Shown here: positions 26,701 through 36,181 of the stretch, piece after piece | Numbering within the stretch: the stretch's first letter is position 1 | Layout of the letters: the number at the start of each line of letters is the position of its first letter | NCBI RefSeq assembly: GCF_003231305.1 | Contig: NZ_QKVM01000023.1 | Span: forward strand, 22,628 to 86,627 | Source: Pseudomonas sichuanensis | GTDB taxonomy: Bacteria; Pseudomonadota; Gammaproteobacteria; Pseudomonadales; Pseudomonadaceae | Length of the DNA stretch: 64,000 nucleotides | Direction of reading: 5' to 3' | The notes under the pieces: generated by a model | What the model was told of the DNA's origin: nothing | Seen by the model: only the letters and a program-made list of their open reading frames with translations | Databases searched by the model: none | Program-made: the position numbers and the translations under genes

Positions 26701-29057
26701 TTCGCCAGACCGCGCCGCCGCCCAGCCCGGCCGAGCTGCCCGGCACGCTCGAAGAGCAGGCCCAGGCCGCAGGCGACAAGGAGCTGCTGGAAGTCTTCCT
26801 CGAAGAGAGCTCGGACATCGTCGAGAGCGCCGCCGATGCCCTGGACCGCTGGCAGGCCGACCCGCGTAGCACGGTCGAGCTGGAGAACCTGCTGCGTGAC
26901 CTGCACACCCTCAAGGGCGGCGCGCGGATGGTCGAGATCGCCGCGATTGGCGACCTGGCCCATGAACTGGAATTTCTTTACGAGTTGCTGGCCGCCGGCA
27001 GACTGCCGCCGACGCCGGCCTTGTTCAGCCTGTTGCAGAACTGCCACGACCGCCTGGCCCACATGCTCGATGCCGTGCGCCTGGGCCAGCCGCTGCATGC
27101 CGCCACGGCGCTGATCGACTACATTCGCAACTTCTCCAGCGCCGCGCTGACCGACAGCGCTGCCGCTGCGCCGCAGGTCGAGGCCACGCCCGCCGAGCTG
27201 CCGGCCGCCGCGCCGGAGCGGGCCGGGGACATGATCAAGGTCGATGCCGAGCTGCTCGACGACCTGGGCAACCTGGCCGGCGAGCATACGGTGATCCGTG
27301 GGCGCATCGAACAGCAGGTCAACGATGCGCAGTTCGCCCTCAACGAAATGGAGACCACGCTGGAGCGCATGCGCGACCAGCTGCTGCGCCTGGACATCGA
27401 AACCCAGGGACGCATATCCAGCCGCCAGCAGTTCGAGGGCGATGCCTACGACGATTTCGACCCGCTGGAAATGGACCGCCACTCGCAGCTGCAGCAGCTG
27501 TCGCGGGCCCTGTTCGAATCGGCGTCGGACCTGCTCGACCTGAAAGAAACCTTGCTGCAGCGCTCGCAGGAAACCCACAGCCTTCTGCAGCAGCAGGCAC
27601 GGGTCAACAGCCAGTTGCAGGAAGGCCTGACCGCCACCCTGATGGTGCCGTTCGAACGCCTGGTGCCGCGCTTGCAGCGGGTGGTGCGGCAGGTGGCCAG
27701 CGAGCTGGGCAAGCAAGTCGAGCTGGTGGTCGGCAACGCCGAGGGCGAGCTCGACCGCAGTGTGCTGGAGCGCATGGTGGCGCCGCTGGAGCACATGCTG
27801 CGCAACGCCGTCGACCACGGCCTGGAAGGCCGCGAGGCGCGCCTGGCTGCCGGCAAGCCGGAACTGGGCACCATCCACCTCAACCTGCTGCATGAAGGCG
27901 CCGACATCGTCATCGAAATGAGCGATGACGGCGCCGGGGTGCCGCTGGAGGCGGTGCGCAACAAGGCGATCAAGCGCGGCCTGCTCGACCCCCTTGCGCG
28001 CTTGAGCGACCACGAGATCCTGCAGTTCATCTTGCGCCCCGGGTTTTCCACGGCCGAAAAGATCACCCAGATTTCCGGGCGCGGCCTGGGCATGGACGTG
28101 GTCCATGAAGAGGTCAAGCAGTTGGGCGGTTCGATGAGCATCGAGTCCAGCCCTGGCAAGGGCGCGCGTTTTCTCATCCGCCTGCCGTTCACCGTGTCGG
28201 TGAACCGGGCGCTGATGGTGCACCTGGGCGACGAGCAGTACGCCATCCCGCTCAACACCATCGAAGGGATAGTGCGGGTGCCGGCCGCAGAGCTCGAGGC
28301 CTGCTACCGCCTCGACCCGCCGCGCTACACCTACGCCGGCCACGACTATGCCCTGCGCTATCTCGGCGAGCTGGTGCAGGGCGGTGGCCAGCCCGGGCTG
28401 CTGGGCCAGAGCGTGCCGCTGCCGGTGCTGCTCACCCACTCCCAGGAGCAGTCGTTCGCCATCCAGGTCGACAGCCTGTCGCCCAGCCGCGAGATCGTGG
28501 TCAAGAGCCTCGGGCCGCAGTTCGCGGCCGTGCCGGGGCTGTCGGGGGCGACGCTGCTGGGCGATGGCCGGGTGGTGTTGATTCTCGACCTGCTGGGCCA
28601 GTTGCGCGGCCAGCAACGGCGCCTGGCGCGCCTGCCGGGTGCCGGCGACGGCCAGCGCGCGCTGACCGGGCCTGCGCCGCGCCGGGCGTTGCTGGTGATG
28701 GTGGTGGATGACTCGGTGACCGTGCGCAAGGTCACCAGCCGCCTGCTGGAGCGCCACGGCATGAGCGTGCTGACCGCCAAGGACGGTGTCGATGCCATGG
28801 CCCTGCTCGAAGAGCACCGCCCGGATGTGCTGTTGCTGGATATCGAGATGCCGCGCATGGACGGCTTCGAAGTGGCCACGCGCATCCGCCGTGACGAGCG
28901 CCTCAAGCAGCTGCCGATCATCATGATCACCTCGCGCACGGGGCAGAAGCACCGTGAGCGGGCCATGGCCATCGGCGTCAACGAGTACCTTGGCAAGCCG
29001 TACCAGGAGTCGGTCCTGTTGCAGAGCATCGCCCACTGGAGCCAGCACCATGCTTGA
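23775..29057 (+). CDS. chpA: Chemosensory hybrid histidine kinase ChpA/PilL
   Basis: CheA-like kinase of the Chp/pilus system, 1760 residues. The N-terminal half holds several HPt-type domains: residues 482, 616 and 1044 are the His of HTLKG motifs, while the equivalent position 900 is Leu (ALTLKGG), and an earlier degenerate unit contains VHGCLRM near residue 60. Then come a dimerisation helix pair, the CheA-type ATPase with N-box HMLRNAVDHG (from 1340) and GRGLGMDVV, a CheW domain and a C-terminal receiver with phosphoacceptor Asp1689 (LLLDIEMPRMDG). The start at 23775 has GGAGG 5 bases upstream; GTG and ATG starts at 23760/23763 overlapping pilJ are also possible. Confidence 0.93.
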   Translation: MTSVAVNSERHDTVALAWTKAPILDCLGQARQALEHFTGAPDDLSNLTFFVDNLHQVHGCLRMLELPGATRLAEELELLGRAMAEGQVSPRGECLGALFRGLEQLPPYLDRLRGARHDLPLVVMPLLNQLRACRGAEPLAQGSLLGELGQRLAGAEDLANLDLSLGNWREHMQAGAGRDALRSVVSALCDDLMRIKDQLDPLVSDERPPRAPLQALIAPLRHVADTLAVLGFQQPRRVIIDQVLALQALVEQDDSVNEAVLMDVAGALLYVEATLNGMVGPLEESQPGSLPGSDLAEIRQLVLHESLNVLQQAKDLIGDCLESDWSRQRLQALPGLLQQVRGALAMLMLPAAAEVFAGAAGYVQGWLVHLEDEPLPDELAHLADALCAAEAYLQWRVADPLADAQPFIEMARASLAALGVQCQALEPSASSGRAVDGIDDELRDVFLEEAGELLPEIERHWLRWRADNSLRDALIEVRRALHTLKGSGRMVHAEAVAELAWGAEHLLNRVLEGRIALSAEGLVALQQVFVRLPDLLADFAASQLPASAEIEQLAAHLHALALNDAAPGASIDGLDPQLLEIFRNEAQGHLTGLDAFLHTASAEGTPVSDGLQRALHTLKGSAAMAGVMPVAELATALDRLVREYKGHELPLLLVEIELLEAARALFHLGLAQLGNTPLAPIPGAAGLIEQVGQTVDARLAQLHSDPHQVRRSRRDPQLIAAFLAAGMDTLLDAEAQLAHWQQQPALRQALDPLLDAMTSLSHAAHQAELWQVDEICEGLLDLYGAVEEGSLAATPRFFEVAGQAHEVLLDMLDEIAAGQDLNARPECLAALRGLLDDALDPSVMGVVGAEGVTPLPAPALVELFLEETGDILDSANQALQQWQSEPGNVSVLSSLQHDALTLKGGAQMAAIGAVEVLAQELALLYEGLVDRRHGASPVLFDLLRRSHAALAEMLHSLRQGEAPVSAVTLLGELREFRQTAPPPSPAELPGTLEEQAQAAGDKELLEVFLEESSDIVESAADALDRWQADPRSTVELENLLRDLHTLKGGARMVEIAAIGDLAHELEFLYELLAAGRLPPTPALFSLLQNCHDRLAHMLDAVRLGQPLHAATALIDYIRNFSSAALTDSAAAAPQVEATPAELPAAAPERAGDMIKVDAELLDDLGNLAGEHTVIRGRIEQQVNDAQFALNEMETTLERMRDQLLRLDIETQGRISSRQQFEGDAYDDFDPLEMDRHSQLQQLSRALFESASDLLDLKETLLQRSQETHSLLQQQARVNSQLQEGLTATLMVPFERLVPRLQRVVRQVASELGKQVELVVGNAEGELDRSVLERMVAPLEHMLRNAVDHGLEGREARLAAGKPELGTIHLNLLHEGADIVIEMSDDGAGVPLEAVRNKAIKRGLLDPLARLSDHEILQFILRPGFSTAEKITQISGRGLGMDVVHEEVKQLGGSMSIESSPGKGARFLIRLPFTVSVNRALMVHLGDEQYAIPLNTIEGIVRVPAAELEACYRLDPPRYTYAGHDYALRYLGELVQGGGQPGLLGQSVPLPVLLTHSQEQSFAIQVDSLSPSREIVVKSLGPQFAAVPGLSGATLLGDGRVVLILDLLGQLRGQQRRLARLPGAGDGQRALTGPAPRRALLVMVVDDSVTVRKVTSRLLERHGMSVLTAKDGVDAMALLEEHRPDVLLLDIEMPRMDGFEVATRIRRDERLKQLPIIMITSRTGQKHRERAMAIGVNEYLGKPYQESVLLQSIAHWSQHHA

Positions 29058-29523
29058 CCATATCGCCGGCCAGCGCAGCAGCCTGACCGGGCTGTTGCTG
29101 CCCCTGGGCGACCGTGCCCTGGTGCTGCCGAACGTGGCGGTGGCCGAATTGATCGGCCAGCGCGCCATCGCCTGTGAGCCGGGCGAGCCCGGCTGGCACC
29201 TGGGCTGGGTCGACTGGCGCCAGCAGCGTTTGCCGCTGGTCGGTTTCGAGGCCGCCTGCGGTGGGCATACCCCGTGCGGTGAGCGAGCGCGGATCGTCGT
29301 GCTCAATGCCTTGGGCGATACCGGGCTGCGTTACCTGGCGCTGCTGCTGCAGGGGATTCCGCGTTCGTGCAAGCTCGACAGCCAGCTCAATTACGTGGAT
29401 GTGCCGCTGGCCGCGCTGGAGCTGGCGGCGGTGCAGGTGGGCGAGCAGGTGGCGCGGGTGCCGGACCTGGCGGCGCTGGAACGGATGGTGCGTGACGCGC
29501 AATTGCAACCTGGCCTTGGTTAG
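29050..29523 (+). CDS. chpC: CheW-like protein at end of Chp cluster (ChpC-like)
   Basis: A 157-residue single CheW-domain protein (LLPLGDRALVLPNVAVAELI; WHLGWVDWRQQRLPLVGFE) whose ATG overlaps the last 8 bases of chpA. In P. aeruginosa ChpC is a second CheW linking extra receptors to ChpA; position and size fit. The symbol is by position. Unlike in P. aeruginosa, chpB does not lie between chpA and this gene. Confidence 0.8.
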   Translation: MLDHIAGQRSSLTGLLLPLGDRALVLPNVAVAELIGQRAIACEPGEPGWHLGWVDWRQQRLPLVGFEAACGGHTPCGERARIVVLNALGDTGLRYLALLLQGIPRSCKLDSQLNYVDVPLAALELAAVQVGEQVARVPDLAALERMVRDAQLQPGLG

Positions 29524-29543
29524 GATGTAGGCAGTCCCGGCCC

Positions 29544-29608
29544 TATCGCGGGGCAAGCCCGCTCCCACGCTCGAGAGCAAACCGTGGGAGCGGGCTTGCC
29601 CCGCGATG
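29544..29608. repeat. REP pair after the Chp cluster
   Basis: Inverted GCGGG-gcaag-CCCGC units (29544-29569 and 29583-29608) between the cheW-like stop and the hemolysin III family gene. Confidence 0.9.
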
Positions 29609-29651
29609 AGGCCGTCAGGAACCCTGCTGGCCCTCGGAGGTCTGTGCTTGC

Positions 29652-30269
29652 ATGTATTACGGTGAACGTTTCAACGCCTGGACCCATCTGGTCGGCGCGG
29701 TATTGGCCTGCATCGGCGCGGTGTGGCTGATCGTCGTCGCGGGCCTGCAGGGTGACCCCTGGAAGATCGTCAGCTTTTCCATCTACGGCTTCACCCTGCT
29801 GCTGCTCTACAGCATCTCCACCCTCTATCACAGCACCCGCGGCAGGGCGAAGCGGGTCATGCGCAAGCTCGACCACCTGTCGATTTACCTGCTGATCGCC
29901 GGCAGCTACACGCCGTTCTGCCTGGTCAGCCTGCGCGGGCCGTGGGGCTGGAGCCTGTTCGGGGTGGTCTGGGGCTTGGCGCTGATCGGCATGCTGCAGG
30001 AGATCAAGCCGCGCTCGGAGGCGCGCATCCTGTCGATCGTCATCTATGCGGTGATGGGCTGGATCGTGCTGGTGGCGGTCAAGCCGTTGCTGTACAGCCT
30101 GGGCACCGCCGGCTTCACCTGGCTGGCGGCCGGCGGCGTGTTCTACACCGTCGGCATCCTGTTCTTCGCCTTCGACAGCCGGTTCCGCCACTGGCACGGC
30201 ATCTGGCACCTGTTCGTCATCGCCGGCAGCCTGATGCACTTCGTCGCGGTGTTCTTCTACGTCAGTTAG
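29652..30269 (+). CDS. Hemolysin III / TrhA family membrane protein
   Basis: A 205-residue integral membrane protein with seven predicted helices of the PAQR/hemolysin III superfamily. Family features are the N-terminal ERFNAWTHLVGAVLA, the conserved STLYHSTRGRAKRVMRKLDH with the metal-type His, and the C-terminal HWHGIWHLFVIAGSLMHF. E. coli TrhA (YqfA) has been tied to membrane energetics and fluidity; a hemolytic role is not implied. The start follows GGAGG-like sequence. Its stop overlaps the stop of convergent rsmE by 4 bases. Confidence 0.88.
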   Translation: MYYGERFNAWTHLVGAVLACIGAVWLIVVAGLQGDPWKIVSFSIYGFTLLLLYSISTLYHSTRGRAKRVMRKLDHLSIYLLIAGSYTPFCLVSLRGPWGWSLFGVVWGLALIGMLQEIKPRSEARILSIVIYAVMGWIVLVAVKPLLYSLGTAGFTWLAAGGVFYTVGILFFAFDSRFRHWHGIWHLFVIAGSLMHFVAVFFYVS

Positions 30270-30985
30270 AAATCGCCCCACAGCTGTTGCGCTACCGACA
30301 GCGCCACCACCGGCGCGGTCTCGGTGCGCAGCACGCGCGGGCCGAGGCGGGCGGCGTGGTAGCCGGCGGCCTTGGCCTGCTCGACTTCGGCATCGCTCAG
30401 GCCGCCTTCGGGGCCGATCAGGAAGGCCAGGCGTGCGGGCTTGGGGTGGCTGGTCAACGGCTCGGCCACCGGGTGCAGCACCAGCTTGAGGTCGGCCTCG
30501 CAGGCCTTGAGCCATTCGGCCAGGGTGAGCGGCGGGTGGATCACCGGCAGGGTCGAGCGGCCGCACTGCTCGCAGGCGCTGATGGCCACCTGGCGCCAGT
30601 GGGCCAGGCGTTTGTCGGCGCGCTCGTCCTTCAGGCGTACTTCGCAGCGTTCGCTGACGATCGGGGTAATTTCGTTGGCGCCCAGTTCGGTGGCTTTCTG
30701 GATGGCCCAGTCCATGCGCTCGCCACGGGACAGGCCCTGGCCGAGGTGGATGTGCAGGGGCGATTCGGCCTGGCCGGGGAGGGCCTGGTCGAGGCTGACG
30801 CGCACGCTTTTCTTGCCGACCTCGAGCAGTTGGCCAAGGTATTCCTGGCCGCTGCCGTCGAACAACTGCACGGCGTCGCCGGCAGCCATGCGCAGCACGC
30901 GGCCGATGTAGTGGGCCTGGGCTTCGGGCAGGTCGTGCTCGCCGAGGGCCAGGGGGGCGTCGATGAAGAAGCGGGAGAGTCTCAT
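30266..30985 (-). CDS. rsmE: 16S rRNA (uracil-1498-N3)-methyltransferase RsmE
   Basis: RsmE methylates U1498 of 16S rRNA in the assembled small subunit. The 239-residue protein has an N-terminal PUA-like domain (MRLSRFFIDAPLALGEHD) and a C-terminal SPOUT domain with the SAM-binding knot LIGPEGGLSDAEVEQA and RLGPRVLRTETAP. The frame stays open upstream through a REP pair, so MRLSRFF is taken as start. Convergent with the hemolysin III gene. Confidence 0.96.
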   Translation of the reverse strand: MRLSRFFIDAPLALGEHDLPEAQAHYIGRVLRMAAGDAVQLFDGSGQEYLGQLLEVGKKSVRVSLDQALPGQAESPLHIHLGQGLSRGERMDWAIQKATELGANEITPIVSERCEVRLKDERADKRLAHWRQVAISACEQCGRSTLPVIHPPLTLAEWLKACEADLKLVLHPVAEPLTSHPKPARLAFLIGPEGGLSDAEVEQAKAAGYHAARLGPRVLRTETAPVVALSVAQQLWGDF

Positions 30986-31012
30986 GTCAATGCTCTGAAA
31001 TTTGGACGGGGC

Positions 31013-31085
31013 TCGTGGGAGCGGGCTTGCCCCGCGATGGCGCAGGCATGGATTGACGCCATCGCGGGGCAAGCCCGCTCCCACG
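31013..31085. repeat. REP pair between bioA and rsmE
   Basis: Inverted GCGGG-gcaag-CCCGC units (31013-31038 and 31060-31085). The GCGATGGCG / CGCCATCGC outer flanks also pair, so the hairpin stem is longer than usual. Confidence 0.9.
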
Positions 31086-31090
31086 GAGGA

Positions 31091-32497
31091 TTAGCCCGGA
31101 TCGCGGAAGTCGGGGTGGAAGTTGGCCGGTACCGCCACACTGACGCTGTCGCGGGTAGCAATGTCGATACCTTCGCTGGCCACTTCGGCGAGGAAGTCGA
31201 TCTGCTCCGGGGTGATCACGTAAGGCGGCAGGAAATACACCACGCTGCCCAGCGGGCGCAACAGCGCGCCACGGGTCAGGGCGTGCTCGAACACCTTCAG
31301 GCCGCGACGCTCCTGCCAGGGGTAGGCGGCCTTGCTGGCCTTGTCCTGGACCATCTCGATGGCCAGGGCCATGCCGGTCTGGCGGATCTCGGCGACGTGG
31401 GCATGGTCGGCCAGGTGCGCGGTGGCACTGGCCATGCGTGCCGACAGGGCCTTGTTGGCCTCGATCACGTTGTCCTGCTCGAAGATGTCCAGGGTCGCCA
31501 GGGCGGCGGCACAGGCCAGCGGGTTGCCGGTGTAGCTGTGCGAGTGGAGGAACGCGCGCAGGGTCGGGTAGTCGTCGTAGAAGGCCTGGTAGACCTTGTC
31601 GGTGGTCAGGCAGGCGGCCAGCGGCAGGTAGCCGCCGGTCAGCGCCTTGGACAGGCACAGGAAGTCCGGGCGGATGCCGGCCTGTTCACAGGCGAACATC
31701 GTACCGGTGCGGCCGAAGCCCACGGCGATCTCGTCGTGGATCAGGTGCACGTCGTAGCGGTCGCAGGCCTCGCGCAGCAGCTTGAGGTAGACCGGGTGGT
31801 ACATGCGCATGCCGCCGGCGCCCTGGATCAGCGGCTCGACGATCACGGCGGCGATGGTCGCGTGGTGCTCGGCCAGGGTCTGCTCCATGGCGGCGAACAT
31901 GTTGCGCGAGTGTTCCTCCCAGCCCATGCCCTCGGGGCGCAGGTAGCAGTCCGGGCTGGGTACCTTGATGGTGTCCAGCAGCAGCGCCTTGTAGGTTTCG
32001 GTGAACAGCGGCACGTCACCCACCGACATCGCGGCGATGGTTTCGCCGTGGTAGCTGTTGGTCAGGGTAACGAAGCGCTTCTTCCCAGGTTTGCCGATGT
32101 TCTGCCAGTAGTGGAAGCTCATCTTCAGCGCCACTTCGATGCACGACGAGCCGTTGTCGGCGTAGAACACCCGGTCCAGGCCGGCCGGGGTCATGGCCAC
32201 CAGGCGCTCGGACAGTTCGATGACCGGCTGGTGGCTGAAACCGGCCAGGATCACGTGTTCGAGCTGGTCGACCTGGTCCTTGATGCGCTGGTTGATGCGT
32301 GGGTTGGCATGGCCGAACACGTTGACCCACCAGGAGCTGACCGCGTCCAGGTAGCGCTTGCCCTCGAAGTCCTCGAGCCATACGCCTTCGCCGCGCTTGA
32401 TCGGGATCAGCGGCAGCTGCTCGTGGTCTTTCATCTGGGTGCAGGGGTGCCACAGGACCTTGAGGTCGCGTTGCATCCACTGATCGTTGAGGCCCAT
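31091..32497 (-). CDS. bioA: Adenosylmethionine-8-amino-7-oxononanoate aminotransferase
   Basis: BioA uses SAM as amino donor to make 7,8-diaminononanoate in biotin synthesis. The 468-residue class III aminotransferase has [11 protein letters not shown] near the N terminus, the substrate motif [13 protein letters not shown], the PLP-phosphate region [26 protein letters not shown] with the PLP-binding Asp, and the Schiff-base Lys in [14 protein letters not shown]. The start [11 protein letters not shown] has an AGGAG site upstream. It stands apart from other bio genes, divergent from the amine oxidase gene. Confidence 0.96.
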   Translation of the reverse strand: MGLNDQWMQRDLKVLWHPCTQMKDHEQLPLIPIKRGEGVWLEDFEGKRYLDAVSSWWVNVFGHANPRINQRIKDQVDQLEHVILAGFSHQPVIELSERLVAMTPAGLDRVFYADNGSSCIEVALKMSFHYWQNIGKPGKKRFVTLTNSYHGETIAAMSVGDVPLFTETYKALLLDTIKVPSPDCYLRPEGMGWEEHSRNMFAAMEQTLAEHHATIAAVIVEPLIQGAGGMRMYHPVYLKLLREACDRYDVHLIHDEIAVGFGRTGTMFACEQAGIRPDFLCLSKALTGGYLPLAACLTTDKVYQAFYDDYPTLRAFLHSHSYTGNPLACAAALATLDIFEQDNVIEANKALSARMASATAHLADHAHVAEIRQTGMALAIEMVQDKASKAAYPWQERRGLKVFEHALTRGALLRPLGSVVYFLPPYVITPEQIDFLAEVASEGIDIATRDSVSVAVPANFHPDFRDPG

Positions 32498-32735
32498 GGG
32501 CACTTCTCCTGGCTTGGCGGCGTGGCTTGACCGCGTAAGCCTAAGCAAAGCGGGCAGGCGGGACAACCGCCGGATGCATTGCTACAGGGCGGCTTCAGAC
32601 AAAAATCCCAGCCGCTAAAAGCACTTGCTGCGACCAACTGGCAGGGTGTGCGGACCTGACGTATTCTTAGCGCTACTTTCCCTGGGGTATTCCTCCCCTT
32701 TTTTCTCAGTGATTTCTGAACCGGAGTTCGCCGAC

Positions 32736-34607
<1,872 letters not shown>

Positions 34608-34630
34608 GCCTTCGCCGTCGCCCTGCCAGG

Positions 34631-34708
34631 CCCCGTCGCCGGCAAGCCGGCTCCCATAGCTTTGAATTTGGTGCGGTCCGTGTGGGAGCCGGCTTGCCGG
34701 CGATGGGG
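34631..34708. repeat. REP pair, GCCGGC-aa-GCCGGC class
   Basis: Inverted units with stem GCCGGC/GCCGGC and flank TCCCA(C/T), after the amine oxidase. This matches the REP form best known from P. putida and is the only one of its class here. Confidence 0.88.
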
Positions 34709-34790
34709 TCGGGCCAGGCATAACTACCCTGGCGTCCAGACCGCCAGCGGCTATCGTTAACGTTTCCTTAATGGCAAGCTTGCAAAATTG

Positions 34791-34809
34791 TTATCGGATT
34801 TCTCGATAA
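34791..34809. promoter_or_regulatory. Inverted repeat in AT-rich region upstream of cytochrome b561
   Basis: TTATCG (34791-34796) and CGATAA (34804-34809) flank a 7-base spacer, inside a stretch (34760-34850) much richer in A and T than the surroundings. It may be a regulator site for the cytochrome b561-yceI pair; the regulator is not known. Confidence 0.35.
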
Positions 34810-34889
34810 TCCCAAGCAATTTTTTACGCTTTTATTCGATACGTTACCCGCTAGTCTTGTGCACAGCTTTCACGGGGAAATACGCCAAC

Positions 34890-35441
34890 ATGCAACTGCG
34901 CAACTCATCTTCTCGCTATGGCCTGGTCAGCATCGTCCTGCACTGGGGTGTGGCGCTGGCGGTCTTCGGGTTGTTCGGCCTGGGGCTGTGGATGGTCGGT
35001 CTGGATTACTACGATCCGTGGCGCAAGTCCGGGCCCGACCTGCACAAGAGCATTGGTCTGGTGCTGCTGGCGGTGATGCTGCTGCGCGTAATCTGGCGTT
35101 TCGTCAGTCCACCGCCGCCGGCACCGGCCAACCATGGCAAGGTGACGCGCCTGGCCGCCAAACTCGGGCACCTGGCGCTGTACCTGGGGCTGTTCGCGGT
35201 GATGATCGCCGGTTACCTGATCTCTACCGCCGACGGCGTCGGCATCCCGGTGTTCGAGCTGTTCGAGGTGCCGGCATTGATCAGCGACCTGCCTGACCAG
35301 GCCGACACTGCCGGGGTCATCCATTTGTGGCTGGCCTGGGGCCTGGTGATCTTTGCCGTGCTCCATGCACTGGCGGCACTCAAGCACCATTTCATCGACC
35401 GTGACGCGACCCTGACTCGTATGCTGGGCCGCAAAGCTTGA
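34890..35441 (+). CDS. Cytochrome b561 family protein
   Basis: A 183-residue inner-membrane diheme cytochrome b with four predicted helices. Conserved residues include the first-helix His in [35 protein letters not shown], the third-helix [10 protein letters not shown] and the last-helix [10 protein letters not shown], giving the His ligands for two hemes. Such proteins pass electrons in the membrane (E. coli CybB oxidises superoxide to feed quinone). It is 34 bp upstream of a yceI gene, a common pair in proteobacteria. The start was chosen at [11 protein letters not shown]. Confidence 0.9.
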   Translation: MQLRNSSSRYGLVSIVLHWGVALAVFGLFGLGLWMVGLDYYDPWRKSGPDLHKSIGLVLLAVMLLRVIWRFVSPPPPAPANHGKVTRLAAKLGHLALYLGLFAVMIAGYLISTADGVGIPVFELFEVPALISDLPDQADTAGVIHLWLAWGLVIFAVLHALAALKHHFIDRDATLTRMLGRKA

Positions 35442-35475
35442 CTCTCAACCTCAATTGCAAAGGAAGGAAGTAAGG

Positions 35476-36054
35476 ATGTTGAAAAAGACTTTTGCCGCTC
35501 TGGCGCTCGGTACCGCTCTGCTTTCCGCCGGCCAGGCCATGGCCGCCGAATACAAGATCGACAAGGAAGGCCAGCACGCGTTCGTCGACTGGAAAATCAG
35601 CCACCTGGGTTACAGCTTCATCCACGGCACCTTCAAGGACTTCGACGGCAACTTCACCTGGGACAGCGCCAAGCCCGAGGCCAGCAAGATCAACGTCGAT
35701 CTGAAAACCGCCAGCCTGTGGTCCAACCACGCCGAGCGTGACAAGCACATCGCCAGCAAAGACTTCCTGGATGTGAAGAAGTACCCGGAAGCCAAGTTCG
35801 TTTCCACCAGCGTCAAGTCCACTGGTGAAAAGACCGCCGACGTGACCGGCGACCTGACCATGCACGGTGTGACCAAGCCTGTGACCTTCAAGGCCACCTT
35901 CAACGGTGAGGGCAAGGACCCATGGGGCGGCGAGCGTGCCGGCTTCAACGCCACCACCACCCTCAACCTGAATGACTTTGGCATCAAGGGCCCGGGCGCG
36001 ACTTCCCAGACCCTCGACCTGGACATCAGTGTTGAAGGCGTGAAGCAGAAGTAA
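35476..36054 (+). CDS. YceI family periplasmic lipid-binding protein
   Basis: A 192-residue secreted lipocalin-like protein. The signal peptide is [20 protein letters not shown] followed by AMA, cleaved before AEYKIDKEG. The beta-barrel part ([41 protein letters not shown]) is typical of YceI, which binds polyisoprenoids in some species. The start ATG follows AAGGA-rich sequence. Likely co-transcribed with the cytochrome b561 gene; a clear terminator follows. Confidence 0.92.
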   Translation: MLKKTFAALALGTALLSAGQAMAAEYKIDKEGQHAFVDWKISHLGYSFIHGTFKDFDGNFTWDSAKPEASKINVDLKTASLWSNHAERDKHIASKDFLDVKKYPEAKFVSTSVKSTGEKTADVTGDLTMHGVTKPVTFKATFNGEGKDPWGGERAGFNATTTLNLNDFGIKGPGATSQTLDLDISVEGVKQK

Positions 36055-36068
36055 TTTGCCTCGGTAAC

Positions 36069-36097
36069 GAAAACGCCGCCCATTGGGCGGCGTTTTC
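36069..36097 (+). terminator. Rho-independent terminator after yceI (probably bidirectional)
   Basis: A perfect 13-bp stem GAAAACGCCGCCC / GGGCGGCGTTTTC with a 3-base loop; the A-rich and T-rich ends allow use from both strands, so it may also end rhlE transcription. Confidence 0.85.
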
Positions 36098-36108
36098 ATT
36101 TCTGGCCT

Positions 36109-36177
36109 CATCGCGGGGCAAGCCCGCTCCCACAACAGCCAGCCTGGCTTTGTGGGAGCGGGCTTGCCCCGCGATCG
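36109..36177. repeat. REP pair between yceI and rhlE
   Basis: Inverted GCGGG-gcaag-CCCGC units (36109-36134 and 36151-36177) in the convergent gap, next to the terminator. Confidence 0.9.
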
Positions 36178-36181
36178 CTTG

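Noticed and set aside
26472..29306. A 944-codon open frame on the minus strand opposite chpA
   Set aside because: Antisense to a gene with clear kinase, HPt, CheW and receiver motifs; no family features of its own.
29942..32530. An 862-codon open frame on the plus strand opposite rsmE and bioA
   Set aside because: It begins inside the hemolysin III gene and spans a REP pair and two clearly coding genes on the other strand.
32684..32704. GGGG-N7-CCCC followed by six T just before the amine oxidase gene, resembling a terminator
   Set aside because: The stem is only 4 bp with a 7-base loop, and it lies 30 bases upstream of a start codon; more likely leader sequence.
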